A DNA stretch of 64,000 bases from an uncultured Clostridia bacterium (lineage in GTDB: Bacteria > Bacillota_A > Clostridia > TANB77 > CAG-508). Both the position numbers and the translations under genes were made by a program. This document shows, one piece after another, positions 9,518 through 18,678 of this stretch (positions within the stretch are counted from its first letter, which is position 1; the number at the start of each line of letters is the position of its first letter). The notes beneath the pieces are model-generated. The model was not told the DNA's origin. It made no database searches and worked only from the letters and a program-made list of their open reading frames with translations. The stretch spans positions 1-64,000 of the forward strand of contig CALYAC010000003.1 in assembly GCA_944393405.1 (NCBI GenBank), given 5' to 3'.

Positions 9518-10078
9518 TTAATTTATACAATCTTTCTTATATAAAAAACATTCTTTGTCATGTGATATAATTACTCCTATTGCTTGCAAATATGAATATA
9601 TAATAGTTGATCCAACAAACTTCATTCCTTTTTTTTGTAAATCATTTGATAGTTTATCTGATAATTCTGACGTAGTTTTTCCAATTTCATATATAGTTTT
9701 ATCATTTGTAAATGTCCTTAAATAATTATAAAACGAACCATATTCTTTTTGAATATCTTTAAATATCTTGGAATTATTAATAGTAGCCTTAATCTTTAAT
9801 TTGTTTCTTATTATTTTTTTGTTTAAAAGTAATTCTTCTATTTTTTTATCATCATATTTACATACTTTATCTATATCAAAATTATCATACGCTTTTTCAA
9901 AATAAGCTCTTTTATTTAATACACATTCCCAAGAAAGACCAGCTTGAAAAGATTCCAGTATTAACATTTCATATAAATATTTATCATCAAAATTTGGTAT
10001 GCACCATTCTTCATCATGATATTTTATGTATTTTTCGTTTTTTAAATTACACCATTTACATCTAGTTTTATTGTCCAT
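9518..10078 (-). CDS. tag: DNA-3-methyladenine glycosylase I
   Basis: 186 aa, the usual length for Tag. The zinc-binding N-terminus (CKWCN, residues 8-12), the YHDEEWCIP block and the substrate region (MLILESFQAGLSWECVLNKR) are all present, with the late His/Cys zinc ligands (SHDKECFLYKKDC). It removes 3-methyladenine from alkylated DNA. The ogt gene is 11 bases upstream in the same direction, forming an alkylation-repair pair. Confidence 0.9.
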   Translation of the reverse strand: MDNKTRCKWCNLKNEKYIKYHDEEWCIPNFDDKYLYEMLILESFQAGLSWECVLNKRAYFEKAYDNFDIDKVCKYDDKKIEELLLNKKIIRNKLKIKATINNSKIFKDIQKEYGSFYNYLRTFTNDKTIYEIGKTTSELSDKLSNDLQKKGMKFVGSTIIYSYLQAIGVIISHDKECFLYKKDCIN

Positions 10079-10089
10079 TCTAACACCTC

Positions 10090-10630
10090 TTACATTGCAG
10101 AACTTTTATTTGGAATAAATAATTTACTCATATCTACATTTTCATGTTCTAATAATTTAATTTTCTTATCTATTCCTCCAGCATATCCAGTTAAACTTCC
10201 GTTTGAACCCACAACTCTATGGCAAGGAATAATTATTGAAATAGGATTATGCCCAACAGCTCCTCCTATAGCTTGTGCTGACATTTTCTCCTTATGCATT
10301 AATTTTGCCATTTTCTTTCCAATTGCTCCATATGTTGTAACATACCCATATGGTATTTTGCATAATAATTTCCATACATTTTTTGCAAAATCTGTACCAA
10401 TAGGTTCTATGTCAAGCTCTGATATTTCTGGTCTTTTATTATTAAAATATCTATCAAGCCAATCCTTAGTTTTTATTAAAATTATTTCATTATCATTTTC
10501 TTCTATTTCCTCTTTTATATATCCTAAATAGTACTTCTGTCCTTCTATCCATGACCCTATCAGTTTATTATTCTTACTTGCAAGTAAAATCTTTCCGCAA
10601 TGGCGAATTATAATATGTTGTATAAACCAT
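10090..10630 (-). CDS. ogt: Methylated-DNA--protein-cysteine S-methyltransferase, read through a +1 shift at CGG
   Basis: The start is the ATG at 10630, preceded by AAGGA. The first 11 codons read MVYTTYYNSPL. An in-frame CGG (10595-10597) follows and the zero frame stops seven codons later. Skipping one base continues directly as GKILLASKNNKL and runs to the stop at 10090, giving 179 aa, a normal Ogt length (541 bases = 180 codons + 1). The catalytic PCHRVV motif is intact and the C-terminal part (GYAGGIDKK) is conserved. The enzyme removes O6-alkyl groups from guanine by suicide transfer. Unless the frame change is made during translation, it is a pseudogene with an early lesion; the full conservation downstream argues against long decay. 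Confidence 0.8.
10595..10598 (-). other. In-frame CGGA, +1 frame-change site in ogt
   Basis: Context is CCA TTG CGG AAA in the zero frame. Removing the C gives TTG GGA AAG, restoring the conserved SPLGKILLA. The expected residue is Gly12. The same pattern occurs at six other sites in this window. Confidence 0.75.
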
Positions 10631-10644
10631 AAAGCTTTTCCTTA

Positions 10645-10833
10645 TTATTCTAATACTAATGCTTGCTTAGGACAAAATGCTGAACATTTACCACATTTAA
10701 TGCATTTATCATAATCAATTACAGGTGCATTAAATCCTTCTTGTGATAGTGCTTTTACAGGACATACATTTACCGCAGGACATTTGTGATTTTGTGGACA
10801 TCTTTCTTTTATAATATTTAATTTTTTTTCCAT
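10645..10833 (-). CDS. Small 4Fe-4S ferredoxin-type protein
   Basis: 62 aa. The C-terminal half holds CIKCGKCSAFCP, a complete 4Fe-4S binding motif. The N-terminal half has CPQNHKCPAVNVCP, a second, less regular cysteine set. It is the size of a small dicluster ferredoxin. It lies just upstream of ogt; a functional link to repair is not evident. Confidence 0.8.
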   Translation of the reverse strand: MEKKLNIIKERCPQNHKCPAVNVCPVKALSQEGFNAPVIDYDKCIKCGKCSAFCPKQALVLE

Positions 10834-10850
10834 AATTTTTCCTCCAATAT

Positions 10851-11843
10851 TTATTTCATATAATTAATAATATTTAAAGCATTATTTAATTCTTCTTTAT
10901 GATCAGAATGACCAATTCCATAAAATACTAGGTTATCTTCTCTAATTAAGATAATATATTGGTCTTCGTCTATTATATATTTCTGATAATTTCTTTTATT
11001 TTCTTCTAAAAACTTATTTGAATTTTTATTAGTTTCCATATCAGCCCAATACTTTATAGTGCTTTTAGCTTCTGCTTCAGTTTTAAAATCATATATATAC
11101 ATCCATGTATGCTCATTTTCTTTATGAATAGTTAAAGCTTTTTTATCATATCCATTACTTACAGTTTCATCTCTTTCAACATTATAATTGTTTTGTTCTA
11201 GTAATGTCTGATACTTATCAATCCTATTAGATTTAATATATGAAAATATTATAGCTAAAACTGTTACTATAGCAAATACAATGATTGCAATTTTTCTTGT
11301 TATAACTCCTATATTTGTTTTATACACTTTTTTCTTTTTTATATTTTTTGATACAGAAAATAAATATTCTACTAATTCTTCTTTGGTTCCACCTTCTATA
11401 TTGTTTTTATCAATAATTATTCCCATATTATATTTAAATTTTAAAATTAATAGATTTTTAGTTTCTATAATATTTATTATCTGATCAAAATTATAATTTG
11501 CCACATTTCCCTTTTTTGATGTCATGATAATTTTCTCATTATTTATCTTAACTGTTGTTTCAATATCCTCATTATCATTTAAGCTCTTAGAGCGTTTATA
11601 TGACATCTTATATGATCCTGTTATACGAGTAATTATCATTAATACTAAAAAAATAATTGCTATCCATATTATTGCTGTGTACATTTCATATATTAAATAT
11701 GTGATAAATAAAAAAATTAATAAAATACTTAATATAATTGTCGATTTTTTACTTGTTATAAATCCCTTAGAAAATTCTTTATATTTTGCATAATCTAATT
11801 TGTATGTAGATATAAATTCAATTTTTTCCTTATTATTAGACAT
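10851..11843 (-). CDS. YcxB-like membrane protein
   Basis: 330 aa. Two membrane segments near residues 35-75 precede a YcxB-like domain (about 90-165, with ETTVKINNEKIIMTSKKG and the IINIIETKNLLILKF strand pattern). A third membrane segment (about 185-205) leads to a C-terminal region of unknown type. It is preceded by a small membrane protein gene 14 bases away. The function is unknown. Confidence 0.55.
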   Translation of the reverse strand: MSNNKEKIEFISTYKLDYAKYKEFSKGFITSKKSTIILSILLIFLFITYLIYEMYTAIIWIAIIFLVLMIITRITGSYKMSYKRSKSLNDNEDIETTVKINNEKIIMTSKKGNVANYNFDQIINIIETKNLLILKFKYNMGIIIDKNNIEGGTKEELVEYLFSVSKNIKKKKVYKTNIGVITRKIAIIVFAIVTVLAIIFSYIKSNRIDKYQTLLEQNNYNVERDETVSNGYDKKALTIHKENEHTWMYIYDFKTEAEAKSTIKYWADMETNKNSNKFLEENKRNYQKYIIDEDQYIILIREDNLVFYGIGHSDHKEELNNALNIINYMK

Positions 11844-11857
11844 ATATTCATCCCCTT

Positions 11858-12124
11858 TTATTTTTTCTTTATATTTTTCTTTATAACTTTTCTAATTTTA
11901 ACTAAAAGAATTATAAGTAAAACTGTTCCAATAATAGTAATTACTGCTCCTCCAAGTAAATTTGTTCTTATTGTAAATATACCAGCTATAACTATTCCTA
12001 TCATCACTATTATAGGAATTAAAATTGCTATTAATCTAAACCATCTAGCATATTTTTTGTTAGGTAATGCATCAGCACTTCCATTTATTATTAGATCTAA
12101 TAATTTATCAATTAATTCACTCAT
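11858..12124 (-). CDS. Small two-TM membrane protein
   Basis: 88 aa with two hydrophobic segments (about 30-50 and 55-75) and a strongly basic C-terminus. It sits directly upstream of the YcxB-like gene and probably shares its transcript. No family is recognised. Confidence 0.5.
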   Translation of the reverse strand: MSELIDKLLDLIINGSADALPNKKYARWFRLIAILIPIIVMIGIVIAGIFTIRTNLLGGAVITIIGTVLLIILLVKIRKVIKKNIKKK

Positions 12125-12160
12125 ACCATATCCCCTCTTATTATTTAAAATATATTTTAT

Positions 12161-12583
12161 TTATTTTTGCCATTTAACTATCAGTTCTTCTTCATTTGTT
12201 TCATTATCTATACTACTTTCTATAATACGAAAACCTTCTCTTAAGTAAAATTTAATTGCTTCTTCATTTTTTCTATATACTTCTAGATATAATTCATTAT
12301 GATTTTCTTTTAAAAAATCAATTAATTGTTTTCCAATACCTTTTCTTCTCATATCTTTTTTTACAAAAACACCTGCTATATAATTGTTTATGAGTCCTAC
12401 AAACCCATATATATCTCCATTAGTTTCATAAACATAAACTTCAGCCATTAGTATTTTACTTTTTACACTATTATAATTTTTAGTCCAATATGATTCATTA
12501 ATAAAATCATGCGCTTCTATATTTGAGTCAAGCCATATTTTCATTATCTCTTCTATTTCTTCTTTATTAAATCTTCTTATCAT
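12161..12583 (-). CDS. GNAT-family N-acetyltransferase
   Basis: About 140 aa from the ATG at 12583 (MIRRFNKEE). A longer frame begins at a TTG at 12628 inside the NUDIX gene, but the shorter start matches family N-termini and has AGGGA upstream. The acetyl-CoA site KDMRRKGIGKQLIDFL (Q/RxxGxG/A) is clear and the C-terminal FYLREGF motif is present. The substrate is unknown. It follows the NUDIX gene closely. Confidence 0.8.
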   Translation of the reverse strand: MIRRFNKEEIEEIMKIWLDSNIEAHDFINESYWTKNYNSVKSKILMAEVYVYETNGDIYGFVGLINNYIAGVFVKKDMRRKGIGKQLIDFLKENHNELYLEVYRKNEEAIKFYLREGFRIIESSIDNETNEEELIVKWQK

Positions 12584-12620
12584 TTTCTTATTTTCCCTTA
12601 GTCTATATTGTGTATATATT

Positions 12621-13235
12621 TTAATCAAACATTACATTCCAATTATTACTATGAAATGCATCAAAACACATTTTAATCTGCTCTTTATTTGATTTTGCTT
12701 CAGATAAATTATCTGGCAGTTCGTCATATTTAAAATATTTTGTTTCCGTAGTCTCTATATTTTTAACAGACTTTCCTCCTATAATATTGCATAATACAAA
12801 TATTTTACATACTCCATATGCATATACAGGTTTATTATGTTTATTTCTATCTTGAACGGCAATCAATTTACTGGCTTCTACTTCTAATCCTGTTTCTTCT
12901 TTTACTTCTTTTATTGTATTAGATTTAATAGATTCAAGCACATCACACCATCCTTCAGGAAGTGACCATAATCCATCATTTTCATGTACTAATAGAATTC
13001 TATCATCCTTAAAAATAGCAGCTCTAGTATCAATCTTTGGAGTTTGATATCCTTTTTCATTACAAAATAAATCTTTAATTTTATCTAATTTCAACTCTAC
13101 TTTTTCTGCTATCATTTCTGCTGAGATTTCACGTAATCTTTCATATCTTTCTTTATCATATACATTATCAGTATACGCAAGTCCTGCTTGTGCTAAACTT
13201 TGTATTTCAATTGCAAATTCAAGCCATTTCTCCAT
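12621..13235 (-). CDS. NUDIX hydrolase with Nudix_N domain
   Basis: 204 aa. The N-terminal helical region (residues 1-60) matches the NUDIX_N accessory domain. The NUDIX box reads GWCDVLESIKSNTIKEVKEE, then TG (about residues 93-115), with all catalytic Glu residues. Proteins of this layout hydrolyse nucleoside diphosphate derivatives such as ADP-ribose. The exact substrate is unknown. Confidence 0.85.
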   Translation of the reverse strand: MEKWLEFAIEIQSLAQAGLAYTDNVYDKERYERLREISAEMIAEKVELKLDKIKDLFCNEKGYQTPKIDTRAAIFKDDRILLVHENDGLWSLPEGWCDVLESIKSNTIKEVKEETGLEVEASKLIAVQDRNKHNKPVYAYGVCKIFVLCNIIGGKSVKNIETTETKYFKYDELPDNLSEAKSNKEQIKMCFDAFHSNNWNVMFD

Positions 13236-13284
13236 ATTTTTTCTCCAATACTTTTATTATGAATATATAATATCATATAAAATT

Positions 13285-13314
13285 AAAGTATTCTATATAA
13301 AAATAGAATACTTT
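13285..13314. terminator. Hairpin terminator between NUDIX and ABC genes
   Basis: 12-bp perfect inverted repeat (13285-13296 and 13303-13314). A long T run follows on the plus side and a weaker one on the minus side. It lies between the end of the ABC gene and the start of the NUDIX gene. Confidence 0.6.
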
Positions 13315-13349
13315 TTAATTTTTTTAATATACTTTATATTTTATACATA

Positions 13350-16300
13350 TTATTCAGTCCTTAAAGCTGTTACTGGATCTTGTTTTGCAGCTTTTTTAGA
13401 AGGTATAATTCCTCCAATTAATGTAAGTATAACACTTAATACAACAAGTACTGTTCCACCTGTAAAAGGAAGCATAGCTGTAATATCTGTATTTATTAAG
13501 TGTATAATCAAATTTATAGGGATTAAGAATAAAAGCGTTACTCCTATACCTATTAGTCCTGATAAAAGTCCTACTATAAATGTTTCTGCATTAAATATAG
13601 ATGAAATATTTCTCTTTGATGCACCTATTGCTCTTAATATACCTATTTCTTTAGTTCTTTCTAATACAGAAATATATGTAATAATTCCTATCATAATTGA
13701 TGAAACAATTAAAGAAATGCTTACAAATGCTATTAATACATAACTTACACTATCGATAATTGTTTTTACTGATGACATAAGAAGCCCTGTAAGATCTGTA
13801 TATTTTATGACTTTATCTTCATCTTCCTCTTCCATCTTTGTGTTGTATTCATCTAACCAATCAATAAATAATTCTTTTGAATCAAAATCTTTAAAGTAAA
13901 ATAACATTGTTGTTGGTTCATCTAAATCTTGATATCCAAGTGATAATAAATTTGTATCTGCATTTTCTACAGCACTTGTCGTAGACATTGTTTGCATTAG
14001 TCTTCTTATTTCATCTTCATTCATTTCAAAATGAAATGCTTCTGCAAATGCATCTGTATCTATATTAAATGCACTTGCCATACTTTCCATAAGTTTACCT
14101 GTTAACTCTCCTACTTTTGTTAATATAGTTTTTTGCATATTTGCTTCAGTCATTGCTTGTGCTATTTTTTCTGTTCCTGAAACTATTTCATCTTGTGATA
14201 CAACAGTATCTACAATTTGGTCTACCATATCTTTCATAAGTATTGCAGTAGGTTCTTTTTCTTCGTTATCATCTATTTTTGATACATCATTAGTAACATT
14301 TTGATTTTCATCATTCTCTTCATTTGAAATTTGTGGTAATTCTTCTGTTACTCCTGACATCATTGTAATATATTGTTTTAAGAATCCTGTAATTATTCCA
14401 CTATACATGTCTTTAAATGTTTCTTCTGGAACTACATACTGTGATTCCATTTCTTGTAATAACTTCTTATTTTTATTTTTTTCTAGTCCTTCACTTACAA
14501 TTTTTTCTACATCACTTAATTTAATAGTAGCAAAACCTGCAACTTCATTTTCATCTATATAATCATTTAAAATATTTTTTGTAATTGTAGATAGGTTATT
14601 TAAAACTAATTTTTGTGCTTTTGAATTATCAGAAGTTATTGCAGATGAAATTTCAGACATATATCCTTCTGTCATACTTTGGATATCAGCTTCATTTATA
14701 TTAATGTTAAATGCAGATGATAATGCTTGCTCATCAATAGTTATTAAATCTTGAAAATCTATTCCTGCACTTTCATCTTCCTCATCAAAATCTTTTCCAC
14801 TAAAAACATTTATATTTTTATTCTTTAATTGTTTTTTTACAATTTCTGATTTAGATGCAGTATTTATAACATACTCAGTTAGATCCCTTGTATAAAGCAT
14901 ACCTGTCATAGACATGCTTTGACTCTTTGGCTTAACAATTCCTACAATATTTATTTTGATTGCTTCATCATATATATTATCCATAAACTCTTCATCATCT
15001 GACATATCTTCATATATATTATATTCTTTATTATATTTATATATATCAGATGGGTTTACAAGTTTTAACTCAACATTCATAAGGTCATCATATGATAGTT
15101 CAAGAGGACTTTCTTTATTTTCAATTTTTTCTCCTGCCATTACACTTGATATAAGATCTTCAAGTTCACCTAAATCCCTTAAACCTAAACCATATAAAAG
15201 CAAATCAGATATTGTATTTTCCGAAGGAAGAACTATAACCATCTCATTATATGATTCTGGATATTTTCCTTCTATTATCTCATACTCATCTTGTATCATT
15301 TCACTATTTTCTGGTAACTCAGAAAAAATAGACATTGAAGACCCCATTATATTAGAAGAACTTCCCATAATTGACGACATAAAGTCACTAGGATTTACTT
15401 TTAACAGTTCATCATTTATATCTTTAGTATATAAAGTTGGTGCTACAGAATAGTTGTAACTTACCATAGAAACCATTTCATTAACTTTATTCTGATTGTC
15501 TTCAATATACTTTTTAAAAGATTTTAAATCATTCTTTCCAACAGTTCCAAAAAGGTTAGTCATATTCTGTTCTTCTTTTACTGTCCTATCTGGTAATGAA
15601 TTTTCTTCATCTTGACTACTTTGAGTAGATAATAATAATGAAGCCATATCGGCTGTTTCTGATTGTACTGTAAGAGGGTATGATGTTAATGTATCTTCTT
15701 GTATCTTATCTACATAATTTTGGAATCCAGTTGAAAGAGAAAGTATTAATGCAATTCCGATAATTCCAATAGATCCAGCAAATGATGTAAGAAAAGTTCT
15801 GCCTTTTTTCGTAAGTAAATTATTCAAACTAAGAGAAAAAGCTGTTAAAAGCGACATTGAAGCTTTTCCTAAATTTTTATGTTTTGGTTTTTCCTTTTCT
15901 AACTCATCTAAATTAAAAGGATTTGTATCTCCAGTAATTTTTCCATCCTTTAAGTTTACTATTCTAGTAGAATATTTTTCAGCAAGTTCCGGATTATGTG
16001 TAACCATAATAACTAGTCTATCTTTTGCAACTTCTTTTAAAAGCTCCATAACTTGCACACTAGTAGTAGAATCTAGAGCTCCTGTTGGTTCGTCTGCAAG
16101 TAAAATATCTGGATCATTTACTAATGCTCTTGCAATAGCCACTCTTTGCATTTGTCCTCCAGACATTTGATTTGGTTTTTTATGTGCTTGATTTTTAAGT
16201 CCTACTTTTTCCAATGCTTGCATAGCTTTTTTTCTTCTTACTTTTTTAGATACTCCACTTATTGTTAATGCTAGTTCAACATTTGAAAGTACAGTTTGAT

Positions 16301-16589
16301 GAGGAATTAAATTATAGCTTTGAAAAACGAAACCTATTGTATGATTTCTATAAGAATCCCAATCTCTGTCTTTATATTTTTTTGTTGAAACATTATTAAT
16401 AATTAAGTCACCTTTATCATAATGATCTAGCCCACCTATAATATTAAGCAATGTTGTTTTTCCAGAACCAGAAGGTCCTAAAATTGAAACAAATTCATTA
16501 TCTCTAAAGTTTAAACTCACATTATTTAATGCTATTTGAACTAAATCCCCAGTTTTATATTTTTTTGATATATTTTTTATTTGTAGCAT
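13350..16589 (-). CDS. MacB-like ABC transporter, ATPase and permease in one chain
   Basis: 1079 aa. The ATPase comes first: Walker A GPSGSGKTTL (about 38-47), signature MSGGQMQRVAIARAL (about 143) and Walker B ILLADEPTGALDS (about 165). A membrane segment near residue 270 opens a very large extracellular region (about 290-950), followed by three C-terminal membrane segments with the FtsX/MacB pattern (LERTKEIGILRAIGASKRNI). Such mechanotransmission-type exporters handle lipid-associated compounds, peptides or lipoproteins. No two-component system is adjacent. The order and size match a known Firmicutes fusion type; the cargo is unknown. Confidence 0.88.
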   Translation of the reverse strand: MLQIKNISKKYKTGDLVQIALNNVSLNFRDNEFVSILGPSGSGKTTLLNIIGGLDHYDKGDLIINNVSTKKYKDRDWDSYRNHTIGFVFQSYNLIPHQTVLSNVELALTISGVSKKVRRKKAMQALEKVGLKNQAHKKPNQMSGGQMQRVAIARALVNDPDILLADEPTGALDSTTSVQVMELLKEVAKDRLVIMVTHNPELAEKYSTRIVNLKDGKITGDTNPFNLDELEKEKPKHKNLGKASMSLLTAFSLSLNNLLTKKGRTFLTSFAGSIGIIGIALILSLSTGFQNYVDKIQEDTLTSYPLTVQSETADMASLLLSTQSSQDEENSLPDRTVKEEQNMTNLFGTVGKNDLKSFKKYIEDNQNKVNEMVSMVSYNYSVAPTLYTKDINDELLKVNPSDFMSSIMGSSSNIMGSSMSIFSELPENSEMIQDEYEIIEGKYPESYNEMVIVLPSENTISDLLLYGLGLRDLGELEDLISSVMAGEKIENKESPLELSYDDLMNVELKLVNPSDIYKYNKEYNIYEDMSDDEEFMDNIYDEAIKINIVGIVKPKSQSMSMTGMLYTRDLTEYVINTASKSEIVKKQLKNKNINVFSGKDFDEEDESAGIDFQDLITIDEQALSSAFNININEADIQSMTEGYMSEISSAITSDNSKAQKLVLNNLSTITKNILNDYIDENEVAGFATIKLSDVEKIVSEGLEKNKNKKLLQEMESQYVVPEETFKDMYSGIITGFLKQYITMMSGVTEELPQISNEENDENQNVTNDVSKIDDNEEKEPTAILMKDMVDQIVDTVVSQDEIVSGTEKIAQAMTEANMQKTILTKVGELTGKLMESMASAFNIDTDAFAEAFHFEMNEDEIRRLMQTMSTTSAVENADTNLLSLGYQDLDEPTTMLFYFKDFDSKELFIDWLDEYNTKMEEEDEDKVIKYTDLTGLLMSSVKTIIDSVSYVLIAFVSISLIVSSIMIGIITYISVLERTKEIGILRAIGASKRNISSIFNAETFIVGLLSGLIGIGVTLLFLIPINLIIHLINTDITAMLPFTGGTVLVVLSVILTLIGGIIPSKKAAKQDPVTALRTE

Positions 16590-16703
16590 TTTATTCTCCT
16601 ATTTTATGCATTTTATTTCTTATATTATATTATCTAAACCTAAAATAAAATATCATATTTTTCATTTATTTTCAATAATTATGTAACTAATAAATAAAAA
16701 CAT

Positions 16704-17240
16704 TTAATCAATAATATATTCCCATCCGGGTTGCCACATATTATTTTTTCTCCAGTCATTTTTATTTGCTTCTTCCCATGAAATCCCTTTAGTTAATACT
16801 TCAAAAGCAAGTTGTGGTGCTCTATGAGCCATTATTCCGATTGTCTTGCCTTTATAATTTTCTTTTAAAAAATCTATAAAGCTTTTTATTCTAATTTCTA
16901 CATCTTTTAAAGATTCTCCATTTGGAAAAGGATTATATATATGATCTTCATATATTACAAAAGATTTATTTTTCCCATCTAAATCTCCATAATTACATTC
17001 TCTTAATCTTTTATCTTTAATTTGTTTGACATCTGGAAAAGCAAGTTTTGCTGAATCTATAGCTCTATGTAAATCTGATGTAAAAATCAAATCTAATTTC
17101 GTATTTCTTCGTAATTCTCCTAATTTAATTGCTCTTTTCCTCCCTAATTCTGTTAGTTCCGCTTGACTCCAACCACTACATATATTATTTTTATTATCAT
17201 ATGTAGTTCCATGAACAAAATAAATAACTTTTGTTTTCAA
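16704..17240 (-). CDS. Histidine phosphatase family protein lacking the catalytic RHG arginine
   Basis: 178 aa with the phosphoglycerate-mutase fold pattern: ELTELGRKRAIKLGELR, FTSDLHRAIDSAKLAF, LRECNYGDLDG and the second histidine in MAHRAPQLAF. The N-terminal catalytic signature, normally FVRHGxT, reads FVHGTT: the arginine codon is missing and the nucleophile His stays. The loss of this conserved Arg would be expected to weaken or abolish phosphatase activity. It may be a binding protein or a recently damaged enzyme. Confidence 0.8.
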   Translation of the reverse strand: MKTKVIYFVHGTTYDNKNNICSGWSQAELTELGRKRAIKLGELRRNTKLDLIFTSDLHRAIDSAKLAFPDVKQIKDKRLRECNYGDLDGKNKSFVIYEDHIYNPFPNGESLKDVEIRIKSFIDFLKENYKGKTIGIMAHRAPQLAFEVLTKGISWEEANKNDWRKNNMWQPGWEYIID

Positions 17241-17428
17241 ATTCTCTCTCCTATATTATTTTTTTACTTAATTTATAACTTATTATATCAAATTTTTATA
17301 TGGATTTACTAATATTTTCATAAAATTTTTCATTTAAAATTAAGCAATCTTTATTAAAATTAAATAATTAAAATTATTTTATAATTGAATTATTTATATA
17401 ATTATTATACAATTTAATTGGTGATTAT

Positions 17429-17743
17429 ATGAGTACAATTTTAGATGATGATTTAGTATATTTAATATTATCAGTAGTTCAAGAAATTCCTGAAGGCTTC
17501 GTTTCTACATATGGTCAAATAGCTAGATTAATAGGAAAAGAAAAAAATGCTAGACTTTATAAGGCCTAAGCATTAAAATATTCTTCTTCATATGGAGATT
17601 ATCCTTGCCATAGAGTAGTAGATCATTCAGGTAGAATTGTTCCAGGTTGGACAAATCAAAAAAAGCTATTAGAATCTGAAGGAGTTACTTTTAAAGACGA
17701 ATTTCATGTTGATTTAAAAAAACACAAATGGAATATTGGTTAA
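17429..17743 (+). pseudogene. MGMT-like (ATL-type) gene with an in-frame stop
   Basis: The plus-strand frame from the ATG at 17429 reads 104 codons to the TAA at 17741. Codon 47 (17567-17569) is TAA. Before it lies the MGMT helix (STYGQIARLIGKEKNARL). After it the same frame keeps ALKYSSSYGDYPCHRVV and PGWTNQKKLLESEGVTF, as in small alkyltransferase-like proteins. The active-site Cys of PCHR is present. The segment just before the stop does not match the family (an extra codon), so a local lesion is likely. There is no CGG here, so this is not the frameshift pattern seen elsewhere. Its stop codon abuts the stop of the converging HTH gene. Confidence 0.75.
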
Positions 17744-18193
17744 TTATTTACTATCTTTCCATTCATGGTATAGTATGTCTTTTAAAACTAACATACTATC
17801 TAACTTAGTATATCCATATTCTTCGCTTATACTATTAAGCATATTTCTAATTTGTAATGCATATTTAGGTATATCAACTTTACTCTGATATTTATTAAGT
17901 ATTGGATATTTTTTACTCCATGCATTTGTCCAATTAATTTTTGATTCTTTTTCATCATCAATATTTTTTATTGTTTCTTCTATTTCTTTTAAATCCATAT
18001 CAAATTCTATTAAATCATCTAAAGATAAATTATATAGCCTTGCTAATTTCTTAGATTGATATATATCTGGTATTGTTTCATTAGTTTCCCATTTTGATAT
18101 TGTTTGTCTACTTACTCCTAGTTTTTCAGCTACAATTTCTTGTGATAATCCAGCTTTTTTCCTTGCGTTAAACAAATTATTTCCTAAATTCAT
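17744..18193 (-). CDS. XRE-family transcriptional regulator
   Basis: 149 aa from the ATG at 18193, fixed by a strong GGAGGT seven bases upstream; a longer frame to 18244 lacks such a site. The helix-turn-helix is at residues 6-60 (LFNARKKAGLSQEIVAEKLG, then SRQTISKWE). The C-terminal 80 residues are an uncharacterised helical part. It probably regulates neighbours or itself. The target is unknown. Confidence 0.85.
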   Translation of the reverse strand: MNLGNNLFNARKKAGLSQEIVAEKLGVSRQTISKWETNETIPDIYQSKKLARLYNLSLDDLIEFDMDLKEIEETIKNIDDEKESKINWTNAWSKKYPILNKYQSKVDIPKYALQIRNMLNSISEEYGYTKLDSMLVLKDILYHEWKDSK

Positions 18194-18319
18194 ATTATCA
18201 ACCTCCAAAGTAAGTATACTTTTAATTTGTATTTTTTCCACCAATTATTATTTACATTTTTGCGCTTAAAGTTTACATTTAATAGATAATATATTTAATT
18301 TATTAAATATATTATAATC

Positions 18320-18646
18320 TTATTTAAAATCTGTATAATAAATTATTTTTTTGTTTAAACTTTTAGCATATTCAATCTCATTTTTTGTACTATTTCCAAT
18401 ATAATTATCTTTGTTAACTACAAAAATTGAATCAGACATTTTAATCTTTTCTTTATGTACTTTTTTAAGAGTTTCTATATCTTTTTCTGTATAATCATCT
18501 TTATTACTATTATTTACAGGAAATATAGGCGTTAAAACTATATTCCCTTGTAGTTGTAATTTTAAAGCGATCTTAGTCATTTCATCTTTGTATCTTATGC
18601 TACAGCACATTGTTATTATCTTTGGTTTATCATTTAATGTTTCCAA
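18320..18646 (-). CDS. Nucleoside 2-deoxyribosyltransferase-like small protein
   Basis: 108 aa. The sequence IITMCCSIRYKDEMTKIAL, the late segment MSDSIFVVNKDNYIGNSTKNE and the end KIIYY match small Rossmann-like proteins of the deoxyribosyltransferase/DUF4406 type. The catalytic Glu of true transferases corresponds to the NEIEYA region. The activity is unproven. Confidence 0.65.
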   Translation of the reverse strand: METLNDKPKIITMCCSIRYKDEMTKIALKLQLQGNIVLTPIFPVNNSNKDDYTEKDIETLKKVHKEKIKMSDSIFVVNKDNYIGNSTKNEIEYAKSLNKKIIYYTDFK

Positions 18647-18678
18647 TATTATTTCCTCCTATTTCTATATAAAAATTG

